From: Rhodobacter xanthinilyticus
Lineage (GTDB): Bacteria; Pseudomonadota; Alphaproteobacteria; Rhodobacterales; Rhodobacteraceae
DNA length: 64,000 nucleotides
Direction of reading: 5' to 3'
Assembly (NCBI RefSeq): GCF_001856665.1
Contig: NZ_CP017781.1
Span: 620,001-684,000 of the forward strand
Below the pieces are notes generated by a model, which worked only from the letters and a program-made list of their open reading frames with translations, did not search any database and was not told the DNA's origin. A program made the translations under genes and the position numbers. Positions within the stretch are counted from its first letter, which is position 1; each line of letters opens with the position of its first letter. Shown here in pieces: positions 54,396 to 62,058 of the stretch.

Positions 54396-54875
54396 GCCGA
54401 ATGTGAATGGTGCGGCGGACCTCTCCCCGAGGGCGCGACGGCGCGGCGGATGTATTGCTCGATGAAGTGCAAGAACGCGGCAACCCATGCCCTTGTCAGG
54501 CAGGCGCGGGCCGAGGCGCGCAAGGGGCGCATTTGCCCGATGTGTGGCGGGCCGGTATCCGATGACGTTCGCGCCGACAAGATCTATTGCAGCAAGCTTT
54601 GCCAGAGACGGGCGAGCAGGGCTTATGCGCGCGGCAAACGCGAGAAGACGTGCGCGCATTGCGGCAAACCGTTCTTTGCTCACCGCGACGCGCAAAGGTT
54701 CTGTTCGGTGCAATGCGGTCACAAGGCCGCACCGATCGAGCCCAAGCCCTGCGCTCATTGCGGCGCGATGTTCAAGGGAAGGCAGGGGCAAAGATTCTGC
54801 GGCAAAGCCTGCGCCACGGCGGCGCGCTGGACGGCGGGAACGATGACCCTGCCACCGGGGCGGGGCAAGGGCTGA
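54396..54875 (+). pseudogene. Four-knuckle zinc protein, 5' end lost at the IS5 border
   Basis: The first in-frame ATG is 54450 (141 residues: MYCSMKCKNAATHALV...), but the same frame is open upstream and already encodes AECEWCGGPLPEGATARR, the first half of a zinc knuckle. The full protein has four repeats of CxxCG...(Y/F)C-xx(x)-C: CEWC/YCSMKC, CPMC/YCSKLC, CAHC/FCSVQC and CAHC/FCGKAC. No start codon remains before the first CxxC, and the IS5 end is 6 bp upstream. Translation from 54450 would lose half of the first knuckle. The family is unknown; zinc binding is inferred. Confidence 0.7.
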
Positions 54876-54904
54876 CCTGTTACCCCAGATGTTACCCCCA
54901 AAGC

Positions 54905-54934
54905 AAAACCCCGCCGAAGTGGCGGGGCTTTTTG
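54905..54934 (+). terminator. Intrinsic terminator after the zinc protein gene
   Basis: CCCCGCC-GAAGT-GGCGGGG followed by CTTTTTGC. Confidence 0.82.
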
Positions 54935-54956
54935 CTTCGCAAGTCTTTGTTTTTAT

Positions 54957-55032
<76 letters not shown>

Positions 55033-55162
55033 ACCGGAGGTCTGCAAGGGCGTTGCCGTCCCTGCGTGGGGGGTCGTATACGGCCCGGCCGCGGGGGGCG
55101 CAAGAGGAAAATTCGTGGGGCGGTGAAAATATTTCGGGGCCCCGGCGCGCCTCGGGCGCAGC

Positions 55163-55203
55163 AAAAAGCCGGGCGCGGAACTGGCGTCCGCGCCCGGCTT
55201 TTT
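55163..55203. terminator. Strong bidirectional terminator
   Basis: Perfect 17-bp arms AAAAAGCCGGGCGCGGA and TCCGCGCCCGGCTTTTT around a 7-nt loop. It ends the minus-strand TIGR02300 gene (stop at 55221). Confidence 0.92.
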
Positions 55204-55220
55204 CCCCTGTTTCGAGGGGA

Positions 55221-55547
55221 TTAGTTGTCTTCTTCGCCGGCGCTCACATCGGCGATATCGTCGAGCGAGACGTTGTCATCGTCATCGTCCTCGAGCAGAT
55301 CATCGTCGAGTTCCACATCGGCGGCGTCGTCGTCGAGATCCTCATCGGCCAGATCGTCCACGTCGATCTCGCGCTCGCGGCTCGCGCTCTTGTCGGCGAC
55401 GAGCGTGCGACCGCGGCCCGCGGTGAGGCTGTCCAGCGTGAAGCTGTTGGTGCAGACCGGGCAGGTCATCGGGTCTTTGCCCAGATCGTAGAACCGGCTC
55501 GCGCAATGCGGGCAGAGGCGCTTGACGCCCCATTCCTCTTTCGGCAT
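55221..55547 (-). CDS. TIGR02300 family acidic zinc-ribbon protein
   Basis: A 108-residue protein of a family conserved in Alphaproteobacteria and of unknown function. It begins MPKEEWGVKRLCPHCASRFY and continues DPMTCPVCTNSF, a four-cysteine zinc ribbon, then a long Asp/Glu-rich tail (VDDLADEDLDDDAADVELDD). Start at 55547 with AGGAGA upstream; the longer frame to 55664 is rejected. Confidence 0.9.
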   Translation of the reverse strand: MPKEEWGVKRLCPHCASRFYDLGKDPMTCPVCTNSFTLDSLTAGRGRTLVADKSASREREIDVDDLADEDLDDDAADVELDDDLLEDDDDDNVSLDDIADVSAGEEDN

Positions 55548-55681
55548 GGAATTCTCCTGGCATCGCTCTGATATTGAGAGTCGAAGCCACCTGCCACAAT
55601 GGCGGCGGGGTGTCAAAGCCTTTTCGCGGCAAATCCGGCGCGCCGCCGCCGAAGGCCCGCCCACGCCGCCCGGAGCCCGGA

Positions 55682-56374
55682 ATGACCCGTCTGATCTTGC
55701 CCGATGCGCGTGTGATCGAGCTGACGCTGCGTCGCTCGGCGCGGGCGCGGCGTTTCAGCCTGCGCGTCTCGCGCGTCGATGGCGCGGTGACGCTGACGCT
55801 GCCGGCCCGTGCGCGCGAGGTCGAGGCGCTGGCTTTCGCGCGGGAGCAGGCCGATTGGCTCGCCGCGGCGCTGGCGCGGATGCCGGCGCGGCAAGGGGTG
55901 GGCTTTGGCGCGGAGATCCCCTTCGAGGGGGTTGCGCGGCAAATCGTCGAGGGCGCGGTGCGGGCGGTGCGGATCGAGGCGCGCGAGATCATCGCCCCGC
56001 CGGGGGAGGAGCGGCTCGGCGCCCGCCTCGAGGCCTATTTCAAACATGCCGCGCGGCTGCGCTTGCAGGCGGCGAGCGAGCATTACGCCGCGCGCCTGGG
56101 CCGCCCCTTCCGGCGCATCACGCTGCGCGATACGCGCTCGCGCTGGGGTTCCTGCGCGGTCGATGGCTCGCTCAGCTATAGCTGGCGGCTGATCATGGCG
56201 CCGCCCGGGGTGCTCGATTACGTCGCCGCGCATGAGGTCGCGCATCTGGCCGAGATGAACCACTCGCCCGATTTCTGGGCGGTGGTGGCGCGGCTGCGCC
56301 CGGGATACGAGGCCGAGCGCGGCTGGCTCAAGCGCGAGGGGGCGGCGCTGCATGCGGTGCGCTTCCGCGACTGA
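55682..56374 (+). CDS. YgjP-like zinc metallopeptidase domain protein
   Basis: A 230-residue protein of the YgjP/SprT-like (DUF45, M48-type) family. The zinc motif HEVAH is in DYVAAHEVAHLAEMNHSPDF, preceded by RDTRSRWGSCAVDGSLSYSW, both typical. The start at ATG 55682 (MTRLILPDARVIEL) is preferred over the frame to 55574, which overlaps the divergent promoter region. Its stop at 56374 is followed at once by the 16-bp repeat and IS3 copy B. Confidence 0.88.
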   Translation: MTRLILPDARVIELTLRRSARARRFSLRVSRVDGAVTLTLPARAREVEALAFAREQADWLAAALARMPARQGVGFGAEIPFEGVARQIVEGAVRAVRIEAREIIAPPGEERLGARLEAYFKHAARLRLQAASEHYAARLGRPFRRITLRDTRSRWGSCAVDGSLSYSWRLIMAPPGVLDYVAAHEVAHLAEMNHSPDFWAVVARLRPGYEAERGWLKREGAALHAVRFRD

Positions 56375-56390
56375 GGGGGCATTGACGGGG
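56375..56390. repeat. 16-bp direct repeat, left flank of IS3 copy B
   Basis: GGGGGCATTGACGGGG, identical to 57639-57654 on the other side of the element. It contains TTGACG, probably the -35 of the GntR gene. Confidence 0.9.
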
Positions 56391-56458
56391 TGACCTGCCC
56401 CCCGGAAGTTCCCTCGCTGTGATGTAGAGTCTGCCCAACCTGAGAAGGAGCAGACGAC

Positions 56459-56722
56459 ATGAGGAAAAGCCGGTTCACCGAGGCGCAGATTATCGGGATG
56501 ATCAAGGAGCAGGAGGCGGGTTTGCCGACTTCCGAGCTTTGCCGGAAGCACGGGTTGAGCCCCGCGACGTTCTACAAGCTCAAGGCGAAGTATGGCGGGA
56601 TGGACCTGTCGGACGCCAAGCGGCTGAAGCAGCTCGAGGACGAGAACGCGAAGCTGAAGCGCCTTCTGGCGGATGCGATGCTGGACAACGTGGTTCTGAA
56701 GGATCTCTTGGGAAAGCCCTGA
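56459..56722 (+). CDS. IS3 transposase OrfA, copy B
   Basis: An 87-residue HTH and coiled-coil protein, identical to copy A. AGAAGGAGCAGAC precedes the ATG. It ends [10 protein letters not shown]; the frameshift heptamer lies just before its stop. Confidence 0.92.
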   Translation: MRKSRFTEAQIIGMIKEQEAGLPTSELCRKHGLSPATFYKLKAKYGGMDLSDAKRLKQLEDENAKLKRLLADAMLDNVVLKDLLGKP

Positions 56723-57612
56723 CGACACCGGTGCAACGGCGGGACGCGGTGCTGCGGGCGATGAGGGATCATCCGATCTCTCAACGCCGGGCCTGCGTCC
56801 TGATCGGTGTCGATCCGAAGACGGTGCGGCGTGACAGGCCGCCCGATAACCCGGAAATCCGTGAGGCGATGCACAAGATCGTCGAGAAGCGCCGTCGCTT
56901 CGGCTACCGGCGCGTGGGTATCCTGCTGGAGCGCAAGGGCATGATCATGAACGAAAAGAAGCTCTACCGCATCTACCGGGAAGAGGGCCTGTCGGTGCGT
57001 CGACGCCGTGGCCGCAAACGGGCGCGCGGCAGCCGAACGCCGATGCCGGTGCCATTGCGCCCGAACCAGCGGTGGTCTTTGGACTTCCTATCCGACACGT
57101 TCGGGGCCTGCCGCAAGTTCCGCATCCTGGCCGTCAACGACGATCGCTGCCGCGAGAACCTTGCCCTGATTGCCGACACCAGCATCTCGGGGGCCAGAGT
57201 GGCGCGGGAACTCGATGCGCTGGTCAGGATTTACGGCAAACCCGCTTGCATCGTTTCTGACAATGGCACCGAGTTCACCAGCAAGGCCATCCTGAAATGG
57301 GCTAACGAGAACGGCGTCGAATGGCACTACATCGATCCGGGCAAGCCGCAGCAGAACGGATTCATCGAGAGCTTCAACGGCAGCCTGCGCGACGAATGCC
57401 TGAACGAGGAGATCTTCGACAGCCTGGCCGATGCCCGCCGCAAGCTGGCACTCTGGCGCTACGACTACAACAACGTCAGGCCGCATTCCTCGCTGGCCAA
57501 CAAGACCCCGGCAGAAGCGCGCCGGGCGCTTGAGCAATCTGAGGGCTCCGCGCCCGGCGCGCTTGCCACACCCGAAACCAACCAATATCATCCCCAAGGA
57601 CTCTCGTCATGA
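56710..57612 (+). CDS. IS3 transposase OrfB (catalytic part), copy B
   Basis: The catalytic part of the OrfAB fusion (total about 384 residues). At 56710-56716 the heptamer GGGAAAG is in the right register (X XXY YYZ) for -1 slippage from orfA; the shifted frame continues [18 protein letters not shown]. The DDE motifs are as in copy A. The frame is open back to 56539 but that part overlaps orfA. Confidence 0.9.
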   Translation, partial: GKALTTPVQRRDAVLRAMRDHPISQRRACVLIGVDPKTVRRDRPPDNPEIREAMHKIVEKRRRFGYRRVGILLERKGMIMNEKKLYRIYREEGLSVRRRRGRKRARGSRTPMPVPLRPNQRWSLDFLSDTFGACRKFRILAVNDDRCRENLALIADTSISGARVARELDALVRIYGKPACIVSDNGTEFTSKAILKWANENGVEWHYIDPGKPQQNGFIESFNGSLRDECLNEEIFDSLADARRKLALWRYDYNNVRPHSSLANKTPAEARRALEQSEGSAPGALATPETNQYHPQGLSS

Positions 57613-57638
57613 ACGAGGGACGACCGGGGGGCAGGTCA

Positions 57639-57654
57639 GGGGGCATTGACGGGG
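57639..57654. repeat. 16-bp direct repeat, right flank of IS3 copy B
   Basis: GGGGGCATTGACGGGG, the partner of 56375-56390. The TTGACG in it (57646-57651) is at the right distance from the GntR gene start to be its -35. Confidence 0.9.
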
Positions 57655-57679
57655 CGCGGATTTGTGATCACATATCCGC
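57646..57679 (+). promoter_or_regulatory. GntR gene promoter with operator touching the start codon
   Basis: TTGACG at 57646-57651 and a weak -10 (CATATC or ACATAT, about 57670-57676). The 24-bp palindrome GCGGATTTGTGA / TCACATATCCGC (57656-57679, one mismatch pair) has the core TGTGATCACA. It ends one base before the ATG at 57680, leaving no room for a Shine-Dalgarno sequence, so the message is probably leaderless and autoregulated. Confidence 0.6.
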
Positions 57680-58327
57680 ATGACCACGCTCACCACTCGC
57701 CCGATCGAGACCGCCGCCCATGACCGGCTCTACCGCCAGCTGCGCCAGCAGATCATGCATGGCGAGCTGATGCCGGGGCAGCCGCTGACGCTGCGGGGGT
57801 TGGCCAAGCAATTCGGCGTGTCGATGACGCCCGCGCGCGAGGCGCTGCGGCGGCTGGTGGCGGAGGGGGCGCTGATGCTGTCCTCCTCGGGGCGGGTGAC
57901 GACGCCCGAGCTCTCCAACGAGCGGATCGAGGAGCTCGCCGCGCTGCGCGCGCTGATCGAGCCGGAGCTCGCCTCGCGGGCCTTGCCGCGGGCGCATCTG
58001 GCGCTGATCGACCGGCTCTCGGCGATCAATACCGCCAATGCCGAGGCGGTCGCGAAACATGATGCGGTGGCCTATATCCGCACCAATCTCGAGTTCCACC
58101 GCACGCTTTACCTGCGCGCTCAGGCGCCCGCCATGCTCGCGGTGATCGAGACCGTTTGGCTCCAGCTCGGGCCGACGATGCGCGCGCTTTACGGGCGGAT
58201 GCAGCGCAACGAGCCGCCGCGCCACCACCGGATGATTCTCGCCGCGCTGCGGGCGGGGGATGAGCCCTCGCTGCGGCTGGCGGTGCGCACCGATGTCACG
58301 CAGGGCCTGCGGCATCTGGCAACCTGA
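57680..58327 (+). CDS. GntR family regulator (FCD/FadR subfamily)
   Basis: A 215-residue regulator. The winged HTH is DRLYRQLRQQIMHGELMPGQ, then LAKQFGVSMTPAREALRRLV; the C-terminal FCD ligand domain has LEFHRTLYLRAQAPAMLAVI and the metal-binding histidine region PRHHRMILAALRAGDE. The start at 57680 gives a normal N-terminus. It is 9 bp before the thioesterase gene, with which it forms an operon. Ligands of this subfamily are small carboxylates or acyl compounds. Confidence 0.9.
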   Translation: MTTLTTRPIETAAHDRLYRQLRQQIMHGELMPGQPLTLRGLAKQFGVSMTPAREALRRLVAEGALMLSSSGRVTTPELSNERIEELAALRALIEPELASRALPRAHLALIDRLSAINTANAEAVAKHDAVAYIRTNLEFHRTLYLRAQAPAMLAVIETVWLQLGPTMRALYGRMQRNEPPRHHRMILAALRAGDEPSLRLAVRTDVTQGLRHLAT

Positions 58328-58336
58328 GGGGGCAAA

Positions 58337-58837
58337 ATGGGTGAGTCGCTGAGCGAGGACGAGCGCAAGACGCTCGAGATGACGGTGCTGATGACGCCCG
58401 ACCTCGCGAATTTCTCGGGCAAGGTGCATGGCGGGGCGCTCTTGAACTGGCTCGACCGGGTCGCTTTCTCGCTCGCCTCGCGCTATTCGGGGCGCTATGC
58501 GGTGACGCTCTCGGTCGATCAGGTGACGTTCAAGCAGCCGATCCATGTGGGCGAGTTGGTGCGCTTTGCCGCCACCGTGAACCACACCGGGCGCTCCTCG
58601 ATGGAGATCGGCATCCGCGTCGAGGCGGAGAATATCCGCACCGGGCTGCGCCGGCATACCAACAGCTGTTATTTCACCATGGTCGCCGTGGATGAGGAGG
58701 GCCGCCCCGTCGAGGTGCCGCGCCTTGCGCCCGAGACCGAGATCGAGCACCACCGCTGGCGCGCGGCCGAGGTGCGCAAGAGCCTGCGGCGCGACTTTGC
58801 CGAGCGGATGGAAAAAGCCGCGCGCGAAGCGAAATGA
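58337..58837 (+). CDS. Acyl-CoA thioesterase, YciA-like hotdog protein
   Basis: A 166-residue hotdog-fold thioesterase that hydrolyses acyl-CoA to free acid and CoA. The family signature is NFSGKVHGGALLNWLDRVAF, followed by the beta-strand VTLSVDQVTFKQPIHVGELV. The C-terminus is a charged helix (RKSLRRDFAERMEKAAREAK). Co-transcription with the GntR gene suggests the regulator senses an acyl or carboxylate compound. Confidence 0.88.
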   Translation: MGESLSEDERKTLEMTVLMTPDLANFSGKVHGGALLNWLDRVAFSLASRYSGRYAVTLSVDQVTFKQPIHVGELVRFAATVNHTGRSSMEIGIRVEAENIRTGLRRHTNSCYFTMVAVDEEGRPVEVPRLAPETEIEHHRWRAAEVRKSLRRDFAERMEKAAREAK

Positions 58838-58969
58838 CGCGACAGAAAGCGCTTTGGGCCGCGTAGGACGAGGATCCGCACAAACCCTGGCGGCGCCTCG
58901 CGTGCCGCGCGGATAGGCCCCGGCGATGTTCCCCCAATGTCGCCGGGGTTCCCTCGCGCGAGGCGCATG

Positions 58970-58996
58970 AAAAAGGCGGCCCGGAGGCCGCCTTTT
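58970..58996 (-). terminator. Terminator of the odhA-odhB-lpdA operon
   Basis: The minus strand reads AAAGGCGGC...GCCGCCTTTTT, 20 bp after the lpdA stop. The remainder of the gap 58838-58969 shows no gene. Confidence 0.82.
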
Positions 58997-59015
58997 CCGC
59001 ATCGAGAGCGCCCGA

Positions 59016-60404
59016 TCAGGCGTGGATCGCACCGTCGCCGCAGGCGAGCGCCGCTTCGCGCACCGCTTCCGAATAGGTCGGGTGGGCGTGGCAGGTCAGC
59101 GCGACATCCTGCGCCGAGGCGCCGAATTCCATCGCGACGCAGATCTCGTGGATCATGTCGCCCGCGCCCGGCCCGATGATGTGGCAGCCGAGGATCCGGT
59201 CGGTGGCGGCATCGACGATCATCTTGACGAAGCCATCGGCCTGGAACACGGCCTTCGCGCGGCCGTTGCCCATGAAGGAGAACTTGCCGACCTTGTAGGC
59301 GCGGCCTTCCTGCTTGAGCACCTCTTCGGTCTTGCCGACCGAGGCGACCTCGGGGGTGGTGTAGATCACGCCGGGGATCACGTCGTAATTGACGTGGCCA
59401 TGTTTGCCCGCGATCACCTCGGCGACGGCCATGCCCTCGTCCTCGGCCTTGTGGGCGAGCATCGGGCCGACGATCGCATCGCCGATCGCGTAGATGCCCT
59501 TCACATTGGTCGCCCAATGCGCATCGGTCTTCACCTGGCCGCGCGGCAGCATCTCGACGCCCACCGCCTCGAGCCCGAGGCCCGCGGTATAGGGCTTGCG
59601 GCCGGTCGCGACGAGCACGACCTCGGCCTCGAGCGCGGCTTCGCTCTCATCCTTGCGCAGCTTGTAGCGCACGATGTTCTTGCCCTTGGCCTTCTCGACG
59701 CCCTGCACCGCGGCGCCGAGCACGAATTTGATCCCCTGTTTGGCGAGGATCTTCTGGAAGGATTTGGCGACCTCGCCGTCCATGCCGGGGGTGATCGCGT
59801 CGAGATATTCGACGACCGTCACCTCGGCGCCGAGGCGCGCATAGACCGAGCCCATCTCGAGGCCGATCACGCCGGCGCCGATCACCACCATCGATTTCGG
59901 GATCTTCGGCAGCGAGAGCGCGCCGGTCGAGGTCACCACGGTTTCCTCGTCGATCTCGATGCCGGGCAGCGAGGCGGGCTCGGAGCCGGTGGCGATGACG
60001 ATCGACTTGGCGGTGTGGATCTCGTCGCCGACCTTGACCTGGCCCGCGGCCGGGATCGAGCCCCAGCCTTGCAGATAGGTGACCTTATTCTTCTTGAAGA
60101 GGAACTCGATGCCCTTGGTGTTGCCGGTGATGACGTCTTGCTTGTAGTCCTGCATCTTCGCCCAGTCGACTTTGACCTTGGCGCCCATCAGGCCCATTTT
60201 CTCGAAGTTCTCGTGAACCTCGTGCAGGTGATGGGTGGCGTTCAGCAGCGCCTTGGAGGGGATGCAGCCGACGTTGAGGCAGGTGCCGCCGAGCGCGCCA
60301 CGGCCCTCGACACAGGCGGTTTTCAGCCCGAGTTGGGCGCAGCGGATCGCGCAGACATAGCCGCCCGGGCCGCCGCCGATCACGATCACATCAAATTCAG
60401 CCAT
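59016..60404 (-). CDS. lpdA: Dihydrolipoyl dehydrogenase (E3)
   Basis: A 462-residue FAD disulfide oxidoreductase that reoxidises dihydrolipoamide in the 2-oxoglutarate dehydrogenase complex. FAD motif IGGGPGGY, redox disulfide [13 protein letters not shown] (Cys42, Cys47), NAD-binding [18 protein letters not shown] and the catalytic C-terminal [10 protein letters not shown] are all visible. The ATG at 60404 follows AAAGGAT. Third in the odh operon, after a gap with one intergenic repeat. Confidence 0.95.
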   Translation of the reverse strand: MAEFDVIVIGGGPGGYVCAIRCAQLGLKTACVEGRGALGGTCLNVGCIPSKALLNATHHLHEVHENFEKMGLMGAKVKVDWAKMQDYKQDVITGNTKGIEFLFKKNKVTYLQGWGSIPAAGQVKVGDEIHTAKSIVIATGSEPASLPGIEIDEETVVTSTGALSLPKIPKSMVVIGAGVIGLEMGSVYARLGAEVTVVEYLDAITPGMDGEVAKSFQKILAKQGIKFVLGAAVQGVEKAKGKNIVRYKLRKDESEAALEAEVVLVATGRKPYTAGLGLEAVGVEMLPRGQVKTDAHWATNVKGIYAIGDAIVGPMLAHKAEDEGMAVAEVIAGKHGHVNYDVIPGVIYTTPEVASVGKTEEVLKQEGRAYKVGKFSFMGNGRAKAVFQADGFVKMIVDAATDRILGCHIIGPGAGDMIHEICVAMEFGASAQDVALTCHAHPTYSEAVREAALACGDGAIHA

Positions 60405-60426
60405 TGTTTTGATCCTTTGGCAGGGC

Positions 60427-60478
60427 GGGGGGCGCTGCCCCCCGCGCCCCCCGGGATATTTCATGCAAGATGAAAGGG
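60427..60478 (+). repeat. Intergenic repeat copy between odhB and lpdA
   Basis: GGGGGGCGCTGCCCCCC hairpin (within 60427-60443), then CCCCCCGGGATATTTCATGC and AAGATGAAAG. It is the same layout as 8830 and 12262. Confidence 0.75.
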
Positions 60479-60525
60479 GAGCGGAGAGAGGAAAGGGGCG
60501 GCGCAGCGGCCGCCCCGGGGTTCGA

Positions 60526-62055
60526 TCAGAGGTCGAGCAGCAGGCGGCGCGGGTCTTCCAGCGCTTCCTTGACGCGGACGAGGAAGGTCACCGCGCCTTT
60601 GCCGTCGACGATCCGGTGATCGTAGGAGAGGGCGAGATACATCATCGGGCGGATGACGATCTGGCCGTTCACGACGACCGGGCGATCCTGGATCTTGTGC
60701 ATGCCGAGGATGCCCGATTGCGGCGGGTTGAGGATCGGCGAGGACATCAGCGAGCCATAGACGCCGCCGTTCGAGATCGTGAAGGTGCCGCCTTGCATTT
60801 CCGCCATGGTCAGCTTGCCGTCACGGGCGCGCTTGCCCTTGTCGGCGATCGCCTTCTCGATGTCGGCGAAGGACATCTGGTCGGCGTCGCGGATGACCGG
60901 AACGACGAGGCCCGTGGGCGTGCCCGCAGCGACGCCCATGTGGACGTAGTGCTTGTAGACGATATCGCCGCCGTCGATCTCGGCGTTGACTTCCGGCACC
61001 TCCTTGAGCGCGTGGCAGCAGGCCTTGGTGAAGAACGACATGAAGCCCATGCGCACGCCGTGTTTCTTCTCGAAGGCGTCCTTGTATTCGTTGCGCAGCG
61101 CCATGACGCCCGACATGTCGACCTCGTTGTAGGTCGTCAGCATCGCGGCGGTGTTTTGCGCGTCCTTCAGGCGGCGCGCGATGGTGGCGCGCAGGCGGGT
61201 CATCTTGACGCGCTCTTCGCGGGCGGCGTCATCGGCCAGAACCGGGGCGCGCGGCGCCGAGGCCGGGGCGGGCGCGATCGAGACGGCGGGGGCGGCGGGT
61301 TTCGCCGCGGCCGCGGCCACGTCTTCCTTCATGATCCGGCCATCGCGGCCCGAGCCTTGCACCTGCGCGGGCGTCAGGCCGGCTTCCGCCATCGCCTTCT
61401 TGGCCGAGGGCGCATCCTCGACATCCTTGCCCGCGGGCGGGGCCGCCGGGGCGGGCGCCGCCGCAGGGGCCGCCGCCGGAGCCGCGGCGCCCGCCGAGGC
61501 GCCTTCGGCCACCACGGCGAGTTTCGCCGCGGCATCCACGGTGGTGCCTTCCGGCGCGAGGATCTCGGTCAGGACGCCCGCGACCGGCGAGGGAACCTCG
61601 ACCGACACCTTGTCGGTTTCGAGCTCGCACAGCATCTCGTCTTGCGCGACCACATCGCCCACTTTCTTGAACCAGGTGGAAACCGTGGCTTCCGACACGC
61701 TTTCGCCCAGGGCGGGCACCATCACGTCCGTCATTTTGACCTCATTGGATTGCGGCGCGCTTGCAGAGGGGCTCGCGCCTTCGGATTTGGGTTGGGCAGG
61801 GGCCGCAGCCGCGGCGCCCGCTTCGGTCAGCACGGCGAGCAGGGCGTTCACGCCCACCGTCTCGCCCTCGGCGGCAACGATCTCGCCGAGCACCCCCGCC
61901 GCCGGGGCGGGGACCTCGACCGTCACCTTGTCGGTCTCGAGCTCGCACAGCATCTCGTCGGCCGCGACCGCATCCCCCGGTTTCTTGAACCAGGTGGCCA
62001 CGGTCGCCTCCGAGACGCTTTCGCCGAGCGTGGGAACGCGAACCTCGATCGCCAT
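60526..62055 (-). CDS. odhB: Dihydrolipoyllysine succinyltransferase (E2) with two lipoyl domains
   Basis: A 509-residue E2 of 2-oxoglutarate dehydrogenase. Two lipoyl domains (about 1-80 and 108-185) each carry the lipoylated lysine in ELETDKV (Lys43 and Lys149). Ala/Pro-rich linkers, an E1/E3-binding domain ([20 protein letters not shown]) and the catalytic domain with [14 protein letters not shown] follow. Most SucB proteins have one lipoyl domain. An internal ATG at 61734 with GAGG five bases upstream starts exactly at the second domain ([17 protein letters not shown]). It begins 3 bp after odhA. Confidence 0.94.
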   Translation of the reverse strand: MAIEVRVPTLGESVSEATVATWFKKPGDAVAADEMLCELETDKVTVEVPAPAAGVLGEIVAAEGETVGVNALLAVLTEAGAAAAAPAQPKSEGASPSASAPQSNEVKMTDVMVPALGESVSEATVSTWFKKVGDVVAQDEMLCELETDKVSVEVPSPVAGVLTEILAPEGTTVDAAAKLAVVAEGASAGAAAPAAAPAAAPAPAAPPAGKDVEDAPSAKKAMAEAGLTPAQVQGSGRDGRIMKEDVAAAAAKPAAPAVSIAPAPASAPRAPVLADDAAREERVKMTRLRATIARRLKDAQNTAAMLTTYNEVDMSGVMALRNEYKDAFEKKHGVRMGFMSFFTKACCHALKEVPEVNAEIDGGDIVYKHYVHMGVAAGTPTGLVVPVIRDADQMSFADIEKAIADKGKRARDGKLTMAEMQGGTFTISNGGVYGSLMSSPILNPPQSGILGMHKIQDRPVVVNGQIVIRPMMYLALSYDHRIVDGKGAVTFLVRVKEALEDPRRLLLDL

Positions 62056-62058
62056 CGA

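Larger units (their letters stand above)
56391..57638 (+). mobile_element. IS3 family insertion sequence, copy B
   Basis: A 1248-bp element with ends TGACCTGCCCCCCGG and CCGGGGGGCAGGTCA. orfA and orfB are intact in -1 register. It is flanked by 16-bp perfect direct repeats. It is nearly identical to copy A, so one or both moved recently. It separates the YgjP-type gene from the GntR regulator gene, which were originally about 41 bp apart. Confidence 0.92.
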
